From a virus, in IMG/VR virus record IMGVR_UViG_3300047551_002253, positions 1 to 34,746 of that record: a stretch of 34,746 nucleotides of DNA; one strand, given 5' to 3'. Numbering within the stretch: the first letter of the stretch is position 1; every line of letters begins with the position of its first letter. The position numbers and the translations under genes were made by a program. A model generated the notes under the pieces. That model worked only from the letters and a program-made list of their open reading frames with translations. It was not told the origin of the DNA and made no database searches. Shown here in pieces: positions 8,335 to 17,294 of this stretch.

Positions 8335-8661
8335 ATGGCATTTGTTCGGAAGAAGGTCAAAACGTTCAAGTGGCCCGTAACCATCGAAGAGCCCGCCGAT
8401 GGCGGCACCTTTGACACCAGCACCTTCGACATCACCTTCAAGCGCCTGGGCCGTAAGGAGTTCGGCAAGCTCAGCGAGAAGGGCGATCTACAGCTCCTCA
8501 AAGCCACAGTTCTGGGCTGGAACGGCATCACCGACGAGGATGCCACCGACGTGCCCTTCTCCATCGAAGCACTTACCGAATTTGCTGACGACCCTTACTG
8601 GGTACGCGGTGTCCTCAAGGCCTACACCGAAACCTTCGATGGGGCGAAAGAGGGAAACTAA
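8335..8661 (+). CDS. Tail assembly chaperone, short form (gpG-like)
   Basis: 108 aa from ATG 8335 (MAFVRKKVKTFKWPV); a longer start at 8305 adds ten weak residues. It holds the place and size of lambda gpG, which coats the tape measure before tube polymerisation. The final codons GGA AAC before TAA 8659-8661 form part of the slippery heptamer GGGAAAC, so a fraction of ribosomes should continue into the GT extension. The N-terminal pattern IEEPADGGTFDTSTFDITFKR is typical of tail chaperones. Confidence 0.85.
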   Translation: MAFVRKKVKTFKWPVTIEEPADGGTFDTSTFDITFKRLGRKEFGKLSEKGDLQLLKATVLGWNGITDEDATDVPFSIEALTEFADDPYWVRGVLKAYTETFDGAKEGN

Positions 8662-9011
8662 CCGGCGCCGCCGTTTGCTGGGCCCGAGGCGGTAAGCAGG
8701 TTGAGGACAAAACGCAGGATGACGCCAAGGCCTTCGGTCTCGCCCTTCCTGCCGCCCCGAAGTCGGAAGACGACGATGCCTATGTTGTGTGGGACGAGAA
8801 CTGGGATACGTTACTTATGTTCCTGCGTATGCAAACGCAATGGAACACAACAATGGCAGGCTACTTAGGCCTGAAATACGAAGTGCTGCTTATGCAGGGC
8901 GGTCTCTTCGACCTATACTGCGTACAGGACCGCCCCACCATGCTGGAGGACTTACGCAAGATGGAAGCGGCGGCCCTGAGCGAGCTGAATAAGTCGAAGG
9001 AGGATAAGTAG
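8335..9011 (+). CDS. Tail assembly chaperone, frameshifted long form (gpGT-like)
   Basis: After a -1 shift at 8652-8658 the reading frame continues without stops from codon CTA at 8658 to TAG 9009-9011, giving about 225 aa. The extension contains VVWDENWDTLLMFLRMQTQW and GYLGLKYEVLLMQGG, matching the DUF1799-type T domain common in siphophages. In lambda the GT fusion recruits tube protein through T. No convincing independent start exists for the T part: it opens at a GTG (8787) in the middle of the domain. The 2-bp spacing to the tape measure start fits a chaperone-tape operon. Confidence 0.87.
8652..8693 (+). promoter_or_regulatory. Programmed -1 ribosomal frameshift site
   Basis: G GGA AAC at 8652-8658 is in the X XXY YYZ register relative to the gpG frame, so both tRNAs can re-pair on GGG AAA. 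Lambda uses GGGAAAG at the same point. The zero-frame stop follows directly. A possible stimulatory stem pairs GCCGCC 8667-8672 with GGCGGT 8688-8693, eight bases downstream. The heptamer is clear; the stem is tentative. Confidence 0.88.
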
Positions 9012-9012
9012 C

Positions 9013-12000
9013 GTGGCGAGGCAAGTTGAAGACATATTTATACGCTTAGGCGTTCAAGGTTTTGAAAACCTGGATCGCGTAAAAAGCTCGTTTCGTGACT
9101 TAGGTAAAGTCACAAACATGGCTGAAGCGGACGTTATGAGCGTCCGTGACCGCCTGCTCGAATACGCAAAGATTGCAGGCAACACCGAGGCCGCAAACAA
9201 AGGCCTTATATCCGCGTTCCAAGGCTTGCGTAGCCAAGCGGATATGTGCGGCTCCGCCTACAGCGAACTGACCGAGGACATACGACGGCTTGGCGAAGTC
9301 CAGCAGGGCGCTACCACCGCCTCTATGCGCAACCGCGATGAGCTGGTGCGCAATTTTAGTGAAACTACCCGTAATATCCGCGCACTTAGAGAGCATCGGG
9401 ATGCCCTTATTGCTATTCAGGCTGAGACACGGCAATACTCGCGGGCATACGATGTACTAAGTAATGATATTGCTCAGGTACGCGAGCGCATTGAAGAAGT
9501 AACAGCGGTAACCAGAACGTATAATCAGGTACTCACACGGGTTGCGCCGGGCACAGCCGCTGGTGCGAGTCGCAGAAACGAGCAGCTGAAAGAAGGCATT
9601 CAGCTACAGCGTGCCATTATCAACGAAATAGACCTACTGCCTTCTAAAGAGCGAAAAGCGGCTGCAGCAGTAAACGAACGCGCCGCTGCGGTAGAGAAGC
9701 TGAATCAAGGCCTCGCTCAGCAGCGCATACTCAGCTTCCAAGAACGTGCTCGTGCCGGCAGGGAATCTGTACGTGCTGGGGCAGCCGCATTCGCTGACGA
9801 AGAGTTAACTGTAGGCTACTTATCTGCAGGTAAGATTCAGCGACGCTTAGGCGAACTTCCCAACACAACCGCAGGTCTAAATCAAGAGCTGAGTGAACTA
9901 AGTGAACGCTTAGTTAACACCACAAGACATACAGATGGATACATTGCTGTAGCTCTGCGTATGGCAACAGTGCAGCGCGAACTTAAAGAGTCAACACTGG
10001 GAGTAGCGGCGGCCCATGTCCAGCAACTAAGAGCAGGCGAAATCGCCCCATCCCTAACGAACCTGCGGGAAGTCATATCTTCTGTACGCACTGAGCAGGG
10101 ACTGCTCGACACAAGCAGCACGGGCGGTGCTCGCGCATTCCAACTGCTGGAACTCCAAGCCCGTTCGCTGGAGCAGCAGCTACGTGCACTGCAATCTACG
10201 CAGGCAAACCTTGCTGCCACGCCCACAAGTGGATTCGCAGCGTTCTCGCAATCCATTACCGCTTCCGAGGCGGATCGTCCTGTTAGGCGCTCAATCGAGC
10301 GTGCCCGTAAAAAGCGGGGAATCCTGAGCCCTGAAGATACTGCAGCAGTAGAAAGCGTAATCGATGCGGTAGCGAAGGCCGAGATTCAAGCTGATAATGC
10401 TATACGTGAAGCTACTGCACGCAACACGGATCTGTGGGTAAAAGATCAACAGCGTAAAAACGAGGAAGCTGATCGCTTATCTAAAAAAATAATTGAAAAT
10501 AGCCAGCGCGAAGCCGATGAGCAGGTCGCTGCGTTCGATCGAGTTTTAGCAGCGCGTGACCGCTTTAATGTAAGCAAGCAATTTACTAAGCAGTATTTAG
10601 GGCTTTCGGGGCAAGAACTAAGCCCATTCTACGAACAGGTCGTCAATCTAGGAGTCGGTCAGGCAGGAACTGCGGCATCAAAATACCAAAAACGCGACTT
10701 TAGCCGCGTACTGACCGACACTGTTGAAGCGTTTAACTTACAGCTGACTGAGGCCAGCCGTACTGCCGTAGAGGGCATGGGGCAGTTCAAGGAGAGCGCT
10801 ATCGCTTATGCCGGCGGGTCAAAGCGCGTCAGAGCTGTGCTGGACCGATACGAGGCAAACGCTATACCCGAACACATGTTTCCGTTTGTCGGAGAAACAG
10901 GGAAGCAATATGAAAAGCGGATCACAGAAGACGTAAATCTATTTTCGCGTGCAGTTTCGGCTTTTAACCGCATTTTAGATAGGTCTGGGGATTCATTAAG
11001 CGCCTCCACTAACGACATTCGCACGGCTGCTGTCGATTTTGCGCAGCAGGCCGGTCGCGGACCTGAAGTCAGCGCAGTGCTCAAACGCTACGGGGCTGCT
11101 GGCGCTATGCCAATGCACATGTTGCCGAAAGAAGGCGACACGCCTGAAGCATATACATCACGTATCCTGGGCGATAAGCCCGTTACCTTGCCCGAGTTAG
11201 GCGACGTTCGGCAGTCGTCTTTGACAAAACTGCAAAATCTCCGTGGCTTACTGGAAGAAATACGTGGAGACATACCCCCGATAGCGCGAGAGTTTAGCGC
11301 TGTAGAAAAGCAAATTACACGAGACTTAGGATCCATAGATGCAGAGTTATCCCGCCGTCAACGACGTACTGGTAGGCGCACACCGCTCAGTGGAATGCAG
11401 CTCGCTCAGGGCGTCGGTGCAGCACTTAGCGGCGGCATCTTCGGTGGACCGGCCGGCCTGGTCGGCGGCCTTGGCGGCTTAGCGGTAGGCGGAGTGGGTG
11501 GTGCGTTTGCTGGCGCCGCCTACGGCGCCCAGATCGGCATGTTCGGCCAGCAGCTTGCGGCAACCGCCGACTACTCAGCCCAGATCGACAAGCTGCAGAT
11601 CGCCTTGCGCGGAATTGTGGGCACCCAAGATGCCTACAACAGCGCGATGGCCGCCGCCACGGCTGCTACACAACAGCTCAACGTTCCACAGGAGACCGCA
11701 ATCCAAGGCATGACCCGGCTCAGCGCCGCCGTGCTGGGGGCAGGTGGAACGGTAAACGACTCGGCCTTCGCTTTCCGCACCATTAGCGAGGCCATCAAAG
11801 CTACAGGCGGCAACGCCGAGCAAGTCGATGGCGCCCTCCTCGCCCTGACCCAGGTCTTCTCGAAAGGCAAGGTCAGCGCCGAAGAACTCAACCAAATCGC
11901 AGAACGCCTACCCGGCACCTTCACCCTGTTCGCCCAAGCTGCAGGTAAATCTGGCCCTGAACTACAAAAAGCACTGCAGCAAGGTCAAGTAGGTTTAGCT

Positions 12001-14889
12001 GACCTTATGGCGTTCATGCAGTTATTAAGTAATAAGTACAAGGACACAGCTCTTACTATTGCGCAGTCCAGCCAAGATGCGGGTGCTCGTCTGTCTATCG
12101 CATTCCAGCAAATGCGCTTAGAGATAGGCGCCGCTATACAGCCTATGGGTGCCGAAATACAAACCACATTTGGGGCTTTTATTAAAGATATAACGCCCGC
12201 TGCAGTGGCTAGTGTTAAAGCTATAAGTAGTGCTTTTGAATTTTTTACCGGTAATCAGGCAGTAGCTGGTATAGGTAGTTTTGCCTTAAAATTAGGCGCT
12301 GTTGCGCTTGCTGTTGCTGGAGTTAGAGCAGCGTTTGCAGCATTAACTGCTATAAATGTTTCTGGGTGGTTTGCAGGTGCAAGTGCGAGTGCAAAAGTTA
12401 CTGGTGACACGATGGCGGTTACCTCGGCACGAGCTGCAGGTCTATTGACTGCAATAAAAGGCTTAGCCGCTATAGGGGCACTAACCATTGTAGTAGACAT
12501 TTTTATTAAAAACTACATGCAGCTTATGGCCGCTAAAGAAGCGCTCGATAAACTGCGCGGCCAACGTGACCCCGTAGGCCCCCAAGGTCCACGTCTGATT
12601 ATGACCGCAGAGCGGCGGTATGCGGGTGCGTCAAAAGAAAAAGTTATCCAAGATATAGAACTCCAAAGAGAATATGTAGCAAAACTGCGCAAAGATTTGC
12701 AGAAACTTGAAGAAGACACACGCCTTACTTCGCACTCAACTAAATTAGACGCCGCAGGCAAGCTACAAGCGGATTTAATTAGAGAGCAAATTAGAAACGC
12801 CGAAGAAGTGATAAATCTTGATGTAAGAAAATTTAAGACTCGTGAACAAATAGAACAAGACTACTTAGCAGGTGTGCGCAGGCGTTTTGCTGCCCCAGCC
12901 GCTGACGGTGAAGCTAAGGACAAAGCAGCCAAGAAAGCGAAAAGTGATGCTGATAGCATCGCGGCGCACCAGCAGCGCCTGGCCGAGACTGAGCTAGACC
13001 AGCGGCTCCGTCTTGAGGACACGATCTATAAGCACGGCGTCGAGCTGGACCGTAAGCGCTACGAACTCCAGAAAAACCTAAGCGATCTGCAGGCACAGAA
13101 CAGAATTGCAAAGGAAACAGGTGTAAGCCGCGACATCCTGTCGAACTTCTACCAATTCCAGCAAGACCTCAGAGCACTTACCGAGCGCCGTCTCGACGCC
13201 GAGCGGGCAGTAGAAGACGCCAAGCGTGCGGCCAGCTCAGCTGCTGCACGCGCCGCCTTAAGCGGTCAGATGCCGCCATCGGTAAGCGGCACTGGGGCGT
13301 ACAAGCCTGGTGCTTTTAGTAGGCGAGTGAGGGATCCGGACGCAGAGCGCACTGGGTACGACATTGTGCATCCTGGAGGCCTGGGTGCCCCCGTCCGCAC
13401 ACCTGTAGCCTTGACCATCACAGGAACTGGCTTTCAAGGGCGTGGTGCTGGTCCCAAAGGAAAAGGGTATGGCAACTGGATTTCAGGAGAATTTGAGTTA
13501 GGTGGCAAGAAATACGAAATGGTAGTTGGTCATTTTGGGCAAATTGATGTTGCCCCAGGCATGAAAGTACCTGCAGGCGGCTCGTTAGGTACACAGGGTA
13601 TTACTGGGCGTGCGTTCGGTGCACACGCCACTACACATGTCAATCCTAAAGCCGGTGCGACAACAGCAGATGCCTGGAACGCACTCGACTCCATTACCAC
13701 TGCCCTACAACAAGGTCGCACTTTGGGCGCTACCAAGCTGCCAACCGGCGTCGGCGCCCAGCAGCTCCGGGCCATCAAGCAGGGCGGCAAAGCAGGTGTT
13801 GAGCAGGCAGACGTTGCGAAGGCCGAGGCAGACCTGGCCCTTATCAAGCAGAACGAAGCAGCCGAAGCCGCCGCCTTAGCCGAGAAGTTCACCATATCCA
13901 TCACACAAAACCTACGCGAACAAAACCAAGCCCTTACCGAAAGCAACCAACTCCAAGCCCTGAAGAACCGACTCAGCTACGAGGGCTTCTCCCCCGAACG
14001 CATCGAACTCGAACTCTCCCTCGAACAGAAACGTCTAGAGCTGAACAAAGCTAACGCCGCGTTTGATCTGCGGAGGACTGAGCTGCTGGCACGCACAGAT
14101 ATAACTACAGAAGATCGTAATAGACTATTAGAGGGAATAAACACCACGCAAAGCGCTTACAACGAAAACCTACGCACATACATCCAATTACTCAACGAAG
14201 CCTATATTGCCAATCAAAACTACAATCAAAGTGTTGGAACCGGCTTCCGCGAAGGCCTATCTAAGTATGTGGAGAGCGTGGGCACCATGCGTGAAGCAAC
14301 AGCGCAGCTAACGCAAACCGGCGTAAAGGGCCTGGAGGATGCGTTGTTTAGTCTCGTCACCACTGGCACCGCTAACTTCCAGGAGTTTGCCGCATCAATT
14401 CTGCGTGATACCGCACGCATGATCCTCCAGCTGACGATTCAGAAGGTGATCATGCAAATCCTTGGTGCTATTAACCCCGCCCCAGCGGCCGGACTGAATT
14501 TCGCAGATATGGCAAAGTACAGCGCACCGTTGCCGGGCTTCGCCAACGGTGGTGCGTTTGGCAAGAACGGCATTGTGCCCTTCGCCTATGGCGGTATCGT
14601 CAACAAACCAACGCTTTTCCAGTTCGCTAACGGTGGCACGGCTGCCACTGGGCTCCTCGGGGAAGCTGGCCCAGAGGCAATCCTTCCACTTCGCCGTGGA
14701 CCTTCAGGCCGCTTAGGTGTTGAAACATCAGGTGCAGCGTCATCCATGAATGTCACGGTAAACGTCGATGCATCGGGTACTAAGGCTGAAGGTGATGGCG
14801 GCAGAGCTGAACAGCTTGGTCGTGTTGTATCGCAAGCAGTCCAAGCTGAGCTAATAAAACAGAAGCGCCCTGGTGGACTGCTTGCGTAA
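9013..14889 (+). CDS. Tail tape measure protein
   Basis: 1958 aa from GTG 9013, one base after the chaperone stop. It sets tail length and is ejected ahead of the DNA. Residues 1-790 are helical and coiled-coil-like. Gly-rich hydrophobic stretches lie at ~795-850, 1086-1118 and 1140-1165. A tape-measure core at ~859-1046 has LSAAVLGAGGTVNDSAFAFR and LNQIAERLPGTFTLFAQAAG. A degenerate M23-like region lies at ~1440-1546. A lambda gpH-like C-terminal region follows at ~1740-1816, then the typical tail with FANGG, FAYGGIV and LGEAGPEAILPL. Base use is uneven: about 11395-11960 is GC-rich while much of 9013-11380 and 12000-12900 is AT-richer, suggesting mosaic origin. Confidence 0.95.
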   Translation: MARQVEDIFIRLGVQGFENLDRVKSSFRDLGKVTNMAEADVMSVRDRLLEYAKIAGNTEAANKGLISAFQGLRSQADMCGSAYSELTEDIRRLGEVQQGATTASMRNRDELVRNFSETTRNIRALREHRDALIAIQAETRQYSRAYDVLSNDIAQVRERIEEVTAVTRTYNQVLTRVAPGTAAGASRRNEQLKEGIQLQRAIINEIDLLPSKERKAAAAVNERAAAVEKLNQGLAQQRILSFQERARAGRESVRAGAAAFADEELTVGYLSAGKIQRRLGELPNTTAGLNQELSELSERLVNTTRHTDGYIAVALRMATVQRELKESTLGVAAAHVQQLRAGEIAPSLTNLREVISSVRTEQGLLDTSSTGGARAFQLLELQARSLEQQLRALQSTQANLAATPTSGFAAFSQSITASEADRPVRRSIERARKKRGILSPEDTAAVESVIDAVAKAEIQADNAIREATARNTDLWVKDQQRKNEEADRLSKKIIENSQREADEQVAAFDRVLAARDRFNVSKQFTKQYLGLSGQELSPFYEQVVNLGVGQAGTAASKYQKRDFSRVLTDTVEAFNLQLTEASRTAVEGMGQFKESAIAYAGGSKRVRAVLDRYEANAIPEHMFPFVGETGKQYEKRITEDVNLFSRAVSAFNRILDRSGDSLSASTNDIRTAAVDFAQQAGRGPEVSAVLKRYGAAGAMPMHMLPKEGDTPEAYTSRILGDKPVTLPELGDVRQSSLTKLQNLRGLLEEIRGDIPPIAREFSAVEKQITRDLGSIDAELSRRQRRTGRRTPLSGMQLAQGVGAALSGGIFGGPAGLVGGLGGLAVGGVGGAFAGAAYGAQIGMFGQQLAATADYSAQIDKLQIALRGIVGTQDAYNSAMAAATAATQQLNVPQETAIQGMTRLSAAVLGAGGTVNDSAFAFRTISEAIKATGGNAEQVDGALLALTQVFSKGKVSAEELNQIAERLPGTFTLFAQAAGKSGPELQKALQQGQVGLADLMAFMQLLSNKYKDTALTIAQSSQDAGARLSIAFQQMRLEIGAAIQPMGAEIQTTFGAFIKDITPAAVASVKAISSAFEFFTGNQAVAGIGSFALKLGAVALAVAGVRAAFAALTAINVSGWFAGASASAKVTGDTMAVTSARAAGLLTAIKGLAAIGALTIVVDIFIKNYMQLMAAKEALDKLRGQRDPVGPQGPRLIMTAERRYAGASKEKVIQDIELQREYVAKLRKDLQKLEEDTRLTSHSTKLDAAGKLQADLIREQIRNAEEVINLDVRKFKTREQIEQDYLAGVRRRFAAPAADGEAKDKAAKKAKSDADSIAAHQQRLAETELDQRLRLEDTIYKHGVELDRKRYELQKNLSDLQAQNRIAKETGVSRDILSNFYQFQQDLRALTERRLDAERAVEDAKRAASSAAARAALSGQMPPSVSGTGAYKPGAFSRRVRDPDAERTGYDIVHPGGLGAPVRTPVALTITGTGFQGRGAGPKGKGYGNWISGEFELGGKKYEMVVGHFGQIDVAPGMKVPAGGSLGTQGITGRAFGAHATTHVNPKAGATTADAWNALDSITTALQQGRTLGATKLPTGVGAQQLRAIKQGGKAGVEQADVAKAEADLALIKQNEAAEAAALAEKFTISITQNLREQNQALTESNQLQALKNRLSYEGFSPERIELELSLEQKRLELNKANAAFDLRRTELLARTDITTEDRNRLLEGINTTQSAYNENLRTYIQLLNEAYIANQNYNQSVGTGFREGLSKYVESVGTMREATAQLTQTGVKGLEDALFSLVTTGTANFQEFAASILRDTARMILQLTIQKVIMQILGAINPAPAAGLNFADMAKYSAPLPGFANGGAFGKNGIVPFAYGGIVNKPTLFQFANGGTAATGLLGEAGPEAILPLRRGPSGRLGVETSGAASSMNVTVNVDASGTKAEGDGGRAEQLGRVVSQAVQAELIKQKRPGGLLA

Positions 14890-14951
14890 GCCATGCACAC
14901 TACCCTGCACACCGGTCTATGCTGTAAGCAGCGTTTAGGCGGAGCAATACG

Positions 14952-15287
14952 ATGAGTACGTTCACATTCACACCTAGCTTCGAGGCTACAGAAGCCAGCA
15001 AGCCGCGCACTCGTAAGTTTCAGGCAGGCGACGGATATGAACAACGCATTAGGTTTGGCCTGCATACCGATCCCAAGGAGTGGACGCTGCAGTTCTCTAA
15101 TCGCACCGACACCGAACGTGATCAGATCGCTGCATTCCTTGAAGCACGCGCTGGTGTTGAATCCTTCGACTGGACGCCACCACGCGGCAGTGCTGGTAAG
15201 TACGTATGCGAAGACTGGCAGATCACACTAAGTAACTGCAATAACAATAAAATCCGCGCCACATTCCGTGAAGTATTCGAGCCGTAA
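14952..15287 (+). CDS. Minor tail protein M
   Basis: 111 aa, the size of lambda gpM. It has FTPSFEATEASKPRTRKFQ, the GDGYEQRI motif, and an aromatic region FDWTPPRGSAGKYVCEDW near the C-terminus, the pattern of the phage_min_tail family. gpM forms part of the distal tail ring joining the tube to the tip. It follows the tape measure with a 62-bp gap and precedes gpL, as in lambda. GGCGGAG at 14939-14945 is a usable ribosome site. Confidence 0.9.
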   Translation: MSTFTFTPSFEATEASKPRTRKFQAGDGYEQRIRFGLHTDPKEWTLQFSNRTDTERDQIAAFLEARAGVESFDWTPPRGSAGKYVCEDWQITLSNCNNNKIRATFREVFEP

Positions 15288-15315
15288 TATGCACACCATT
15301 ACCGCGCAATAACTT

Positions 15316-15996
15316 ATGCCAATACCGGTCTCCGAGCTGCAAGGCATCGCCCCGAGTGCGATCATCGAGCTGTTTGAACTGCAGCTCAATACCGCGCAGC
15401 ATGGTACGAATGACATCTATCGCTTTCATGCTGGTGCAAACCTCAACAGCAATGGCGAACTAATCTGGGCGGGTAATAGCTACATGCGGTTCCCGCTCGA
15501 AGCTGAGGGCTTTGAGTACAGCGGAAACGGCCAGCTGCCACGGCCTAAGATCCGCGTAAGCAACATTTTTGGCACAATCACCGCACTATTGCTAAGCCTG
15601 CCGGAAGGCCTAGAAGGCGCGAAGGTCACACGCATCCGCACCTTGGCACGTTACCTAGATGCCGCAAACTTCCCCGGTAACGTAAACCCGCTTGGCACAC
15701 CAGATAGCACGGCCGAGTTCCCACGTGAAATTTATTTCGTCGATCGCAAGTCAACCGAGACACGTGATGTCGTTGAATACGAACTTGCGGCGAGCTTTGA
15801 CTTAGCTGGTATCCGCAGCCCTAAGCGTCAATGCGTATCGAATATCTGCCAGTGGGTGTACAAGTCGGCTGAGTGCGGCTACACGGGCTCACTGCCGACA
15901 TGCACAAAGACACTTAATGCCTGCAAGGATCACTTTGGCTACACGTCAGAATTACCCTTCGGCTCATTCCCAGGCATCGGCGCTTATTTCGCGTGA
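15316..15996 (+). CDS. Minor tail protein L with iron-sulfur-type cysteines
   Basis: 226 aa, matching the lambda gpL family. The N-terminus has [19 protein letters not shown]. The C-terminal part carries five cysteines at about residues 173, 178, 187, 196 and 203. Lambda gpL is known to bind a [4Fe-4S] cluster through a comparable Cys set; binding here is inferred. The [13 protein letters not shown] segment near 75 is also typical. gpL connects the distal ring to the tip. Its stop overlaps the next start by four bases (GTGA). Confidence 0.92.
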   Translation: MPIPVSELQGIAPSAIIELFELQLNTAQHGTNDIYRFHAGANLNSNGELIWAGNSYMRFPLEAEGFEYSGNGQLPRPKIRVSNIFGTITALLLSLPEGLEGAKVTRIRTLARYLDAANFPGNVNPLGTPDSTAEFPREIYFVDRKSTETRDVVEYELAASFDLAGIRSPKRQCVSNICQWVYKSAECGYTGSLPTCTKTLNACKDHFGYTSELPFGSFPGIGAYFA

Positions 15997-16712
15997 CATT
16001 ATTACTCTGGCAACAGCACGCATTAGAGCACGCGAAAGCGGATGATCCCCGCGAAGCCTGCGGGCTTGTGGTGGTGATCAAGGGTCGTAAGCGGTACTGG
16101 CCCTGCAAGAACCTCAGCAGCACCAGTGATCAATTCATCATGGATCCCGAGGACTATGCCGCCGCCGAAGATGCTGGTGAGATCGTGGCCATCGTCCATT
16201 CGCATCCAAGTACCCCACCGATCGCCAGTCAGCCTGATCTAGTGGCCTGCGAACGCAGTGGGTTGCCATGGCACATCGTTAACCCCAAGCTTGAAGCATG
16301 GGGCAGCTGCGAACCATCGGGCTACAAAGCACCGCTGATCGGCCGCGAATGGAGCTGGGGTGCCACGGATTGCTGGGCGCTGGCACGCGACTGGTACACC
16401 GAGCACGGCCTAGTGCTGCCCGACTGGCAGCGACCGCTAACGCCTGAGCAGTTCGAGGCAGACCCATTGTTTGACCGCTACTGGAAGGACGCAGGCTTCC
16501 GCGAACTGGACGAAGACGAAGATCTAATGCTGGGCGATGCGCTGCTGATGAATCTGCAGGGCCTTGGCCTGAATCATGTCGGCGTTTTCCTAGGTGATCA
16601 GATGGTGCTCCACCACGTCAGGTATCGCCTGTCAAGTAGAGATATTCTGGGAGGGTGGCTCTTGAAATGTGTCGGCCGCCGGCTACGCCACGACGGTTTT
16701 GTAAGGAGTTGA
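15993..16712 (+). CDS. Tail tip assembly protein K: JAMM plus NlpC/P60 domains
   Basis: 239 aa, start GTG 15993 overlapping the gpL stop. Residues 1-~100 are an Mpr1/Pad1 (JAMM) metalloprotease-like domain with all canonical residues: Glu21, His69, His71, Ser79 and Asp82 (HxHx7SxxD). Residues ~115-235 are NlpC/P60-like with Cys127 (TDCWALA), His195 (NHVGVFL) and a distal His207/208. Lambda gpK has this architecture and is needed for tip maturation; the P60 part may cut peptidoglycan peptides during entry. Both active sites look intact. It lies between L and I as expected. Confidence 0.92.
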   Translation: MTLLLWQQHALEHAKADDPREACGLVVVIKGRKRYWPCKNLSSTSDQFIMDPEDYAAAEDAGEIVAIVHSHPSTPPIASQPDLVACERSGLPWHIVNPKLEAWGSCEPSGYKAPLIGREWSWGATDCWALARDWYTEHGLVLPDWQRPLTPEQFEADPLFDRYWKDAGFRELDEDEDLMLGDALLMNLQGLGLNHVGVFLGDQMVLHHVRYRLSSRDILGGWLLKCVGRRLRHDGFVRS

Positions 16713-16715
16713 CCC

Positions 16716-17294
16716 ATGCTGCGTAAGATCCGCCTTTACGGCCAACTCGCAAAGTTCATCGGGCAGCGTGTGCTTGAAGCCGACGTGGAGACTGCTGCCG
16801 AGGCCGTGCGATTCCTGGTCACCAACTGGCCAGAGCTGGAACGCCACATGGCGGATCAGTATTACCGAGTGAGCGTGGGTAAGTACGACCTTGCGGCGGA
16901 AGAACTGCATGACCCAGCCGGCCAGCAGGACATCAAAATCGTGCCCGTCGTTGCCGGAGCGGGTGACTTCGGGAAGATTCTGTTGGGTGCCGTCTTGCTT
17001 GTGGCTTCGATCTTTATTCCAGCTACAGCGCAGATCGCAGGCATCTTCCTTAAAGCAGCCGTTGCGAACATCGGTGTCGTGATGGTCCTTGGCGGCGTCG
17101 CGCAGCTCTTATCGCCTGTACCAAAGCTGCCGCAGGGTAGCGACAGCCCAGACGATCCCCGCCGGTCGTTTTCGTTCTCGGGTATCCAGCAAACATCCAG
17201 ACAGGGTGTTCCTGTCCCAGTGGTCTACGGCGAAATGCTGGTCGGCTCTGTTGTGATTAGCGCTGGCATCGACACTGTGCAGGTTGCCGTCTGA
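16716..17294 (+). CDS. Tail assembly protein I
   Basis: 192 aa. It begins with a ubiquitin-like beta-grasp pattern (RKIRLYGQLAKFIGQRVLEADVETAAEAVRFL written across residues 3-34), followed by DIKIVPVVAGAG, then two hydrophobic Gly/Ala-rich segments (about 87-105 and 115-137), and a C-terminal SRQGVPVPVVYGEMLVGSVV motif. This is the order seen in lambda gpI, which works with K and L in tip assembly. The stop overlaps the gpJ start (TGATG at 17292-17296). Confidence 0.92.
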   Translation: MLRKIRLYGQLAKFIGQRVLEADVETAAEAVRFLVTNWPELERHMADQYYRVSVGKYDLAAEELHDPAGQQDIKIVPVVAGAGDFGKILLGAVLLVASIFIPATAQIAGIFLKAAVANIGVVMVLGGVAQLLSPVPKLPQGSDSPDDPRRSFSFSGIQQTSRQGVPVPVVYGEMLVGSVVISAGIDTVQVAV

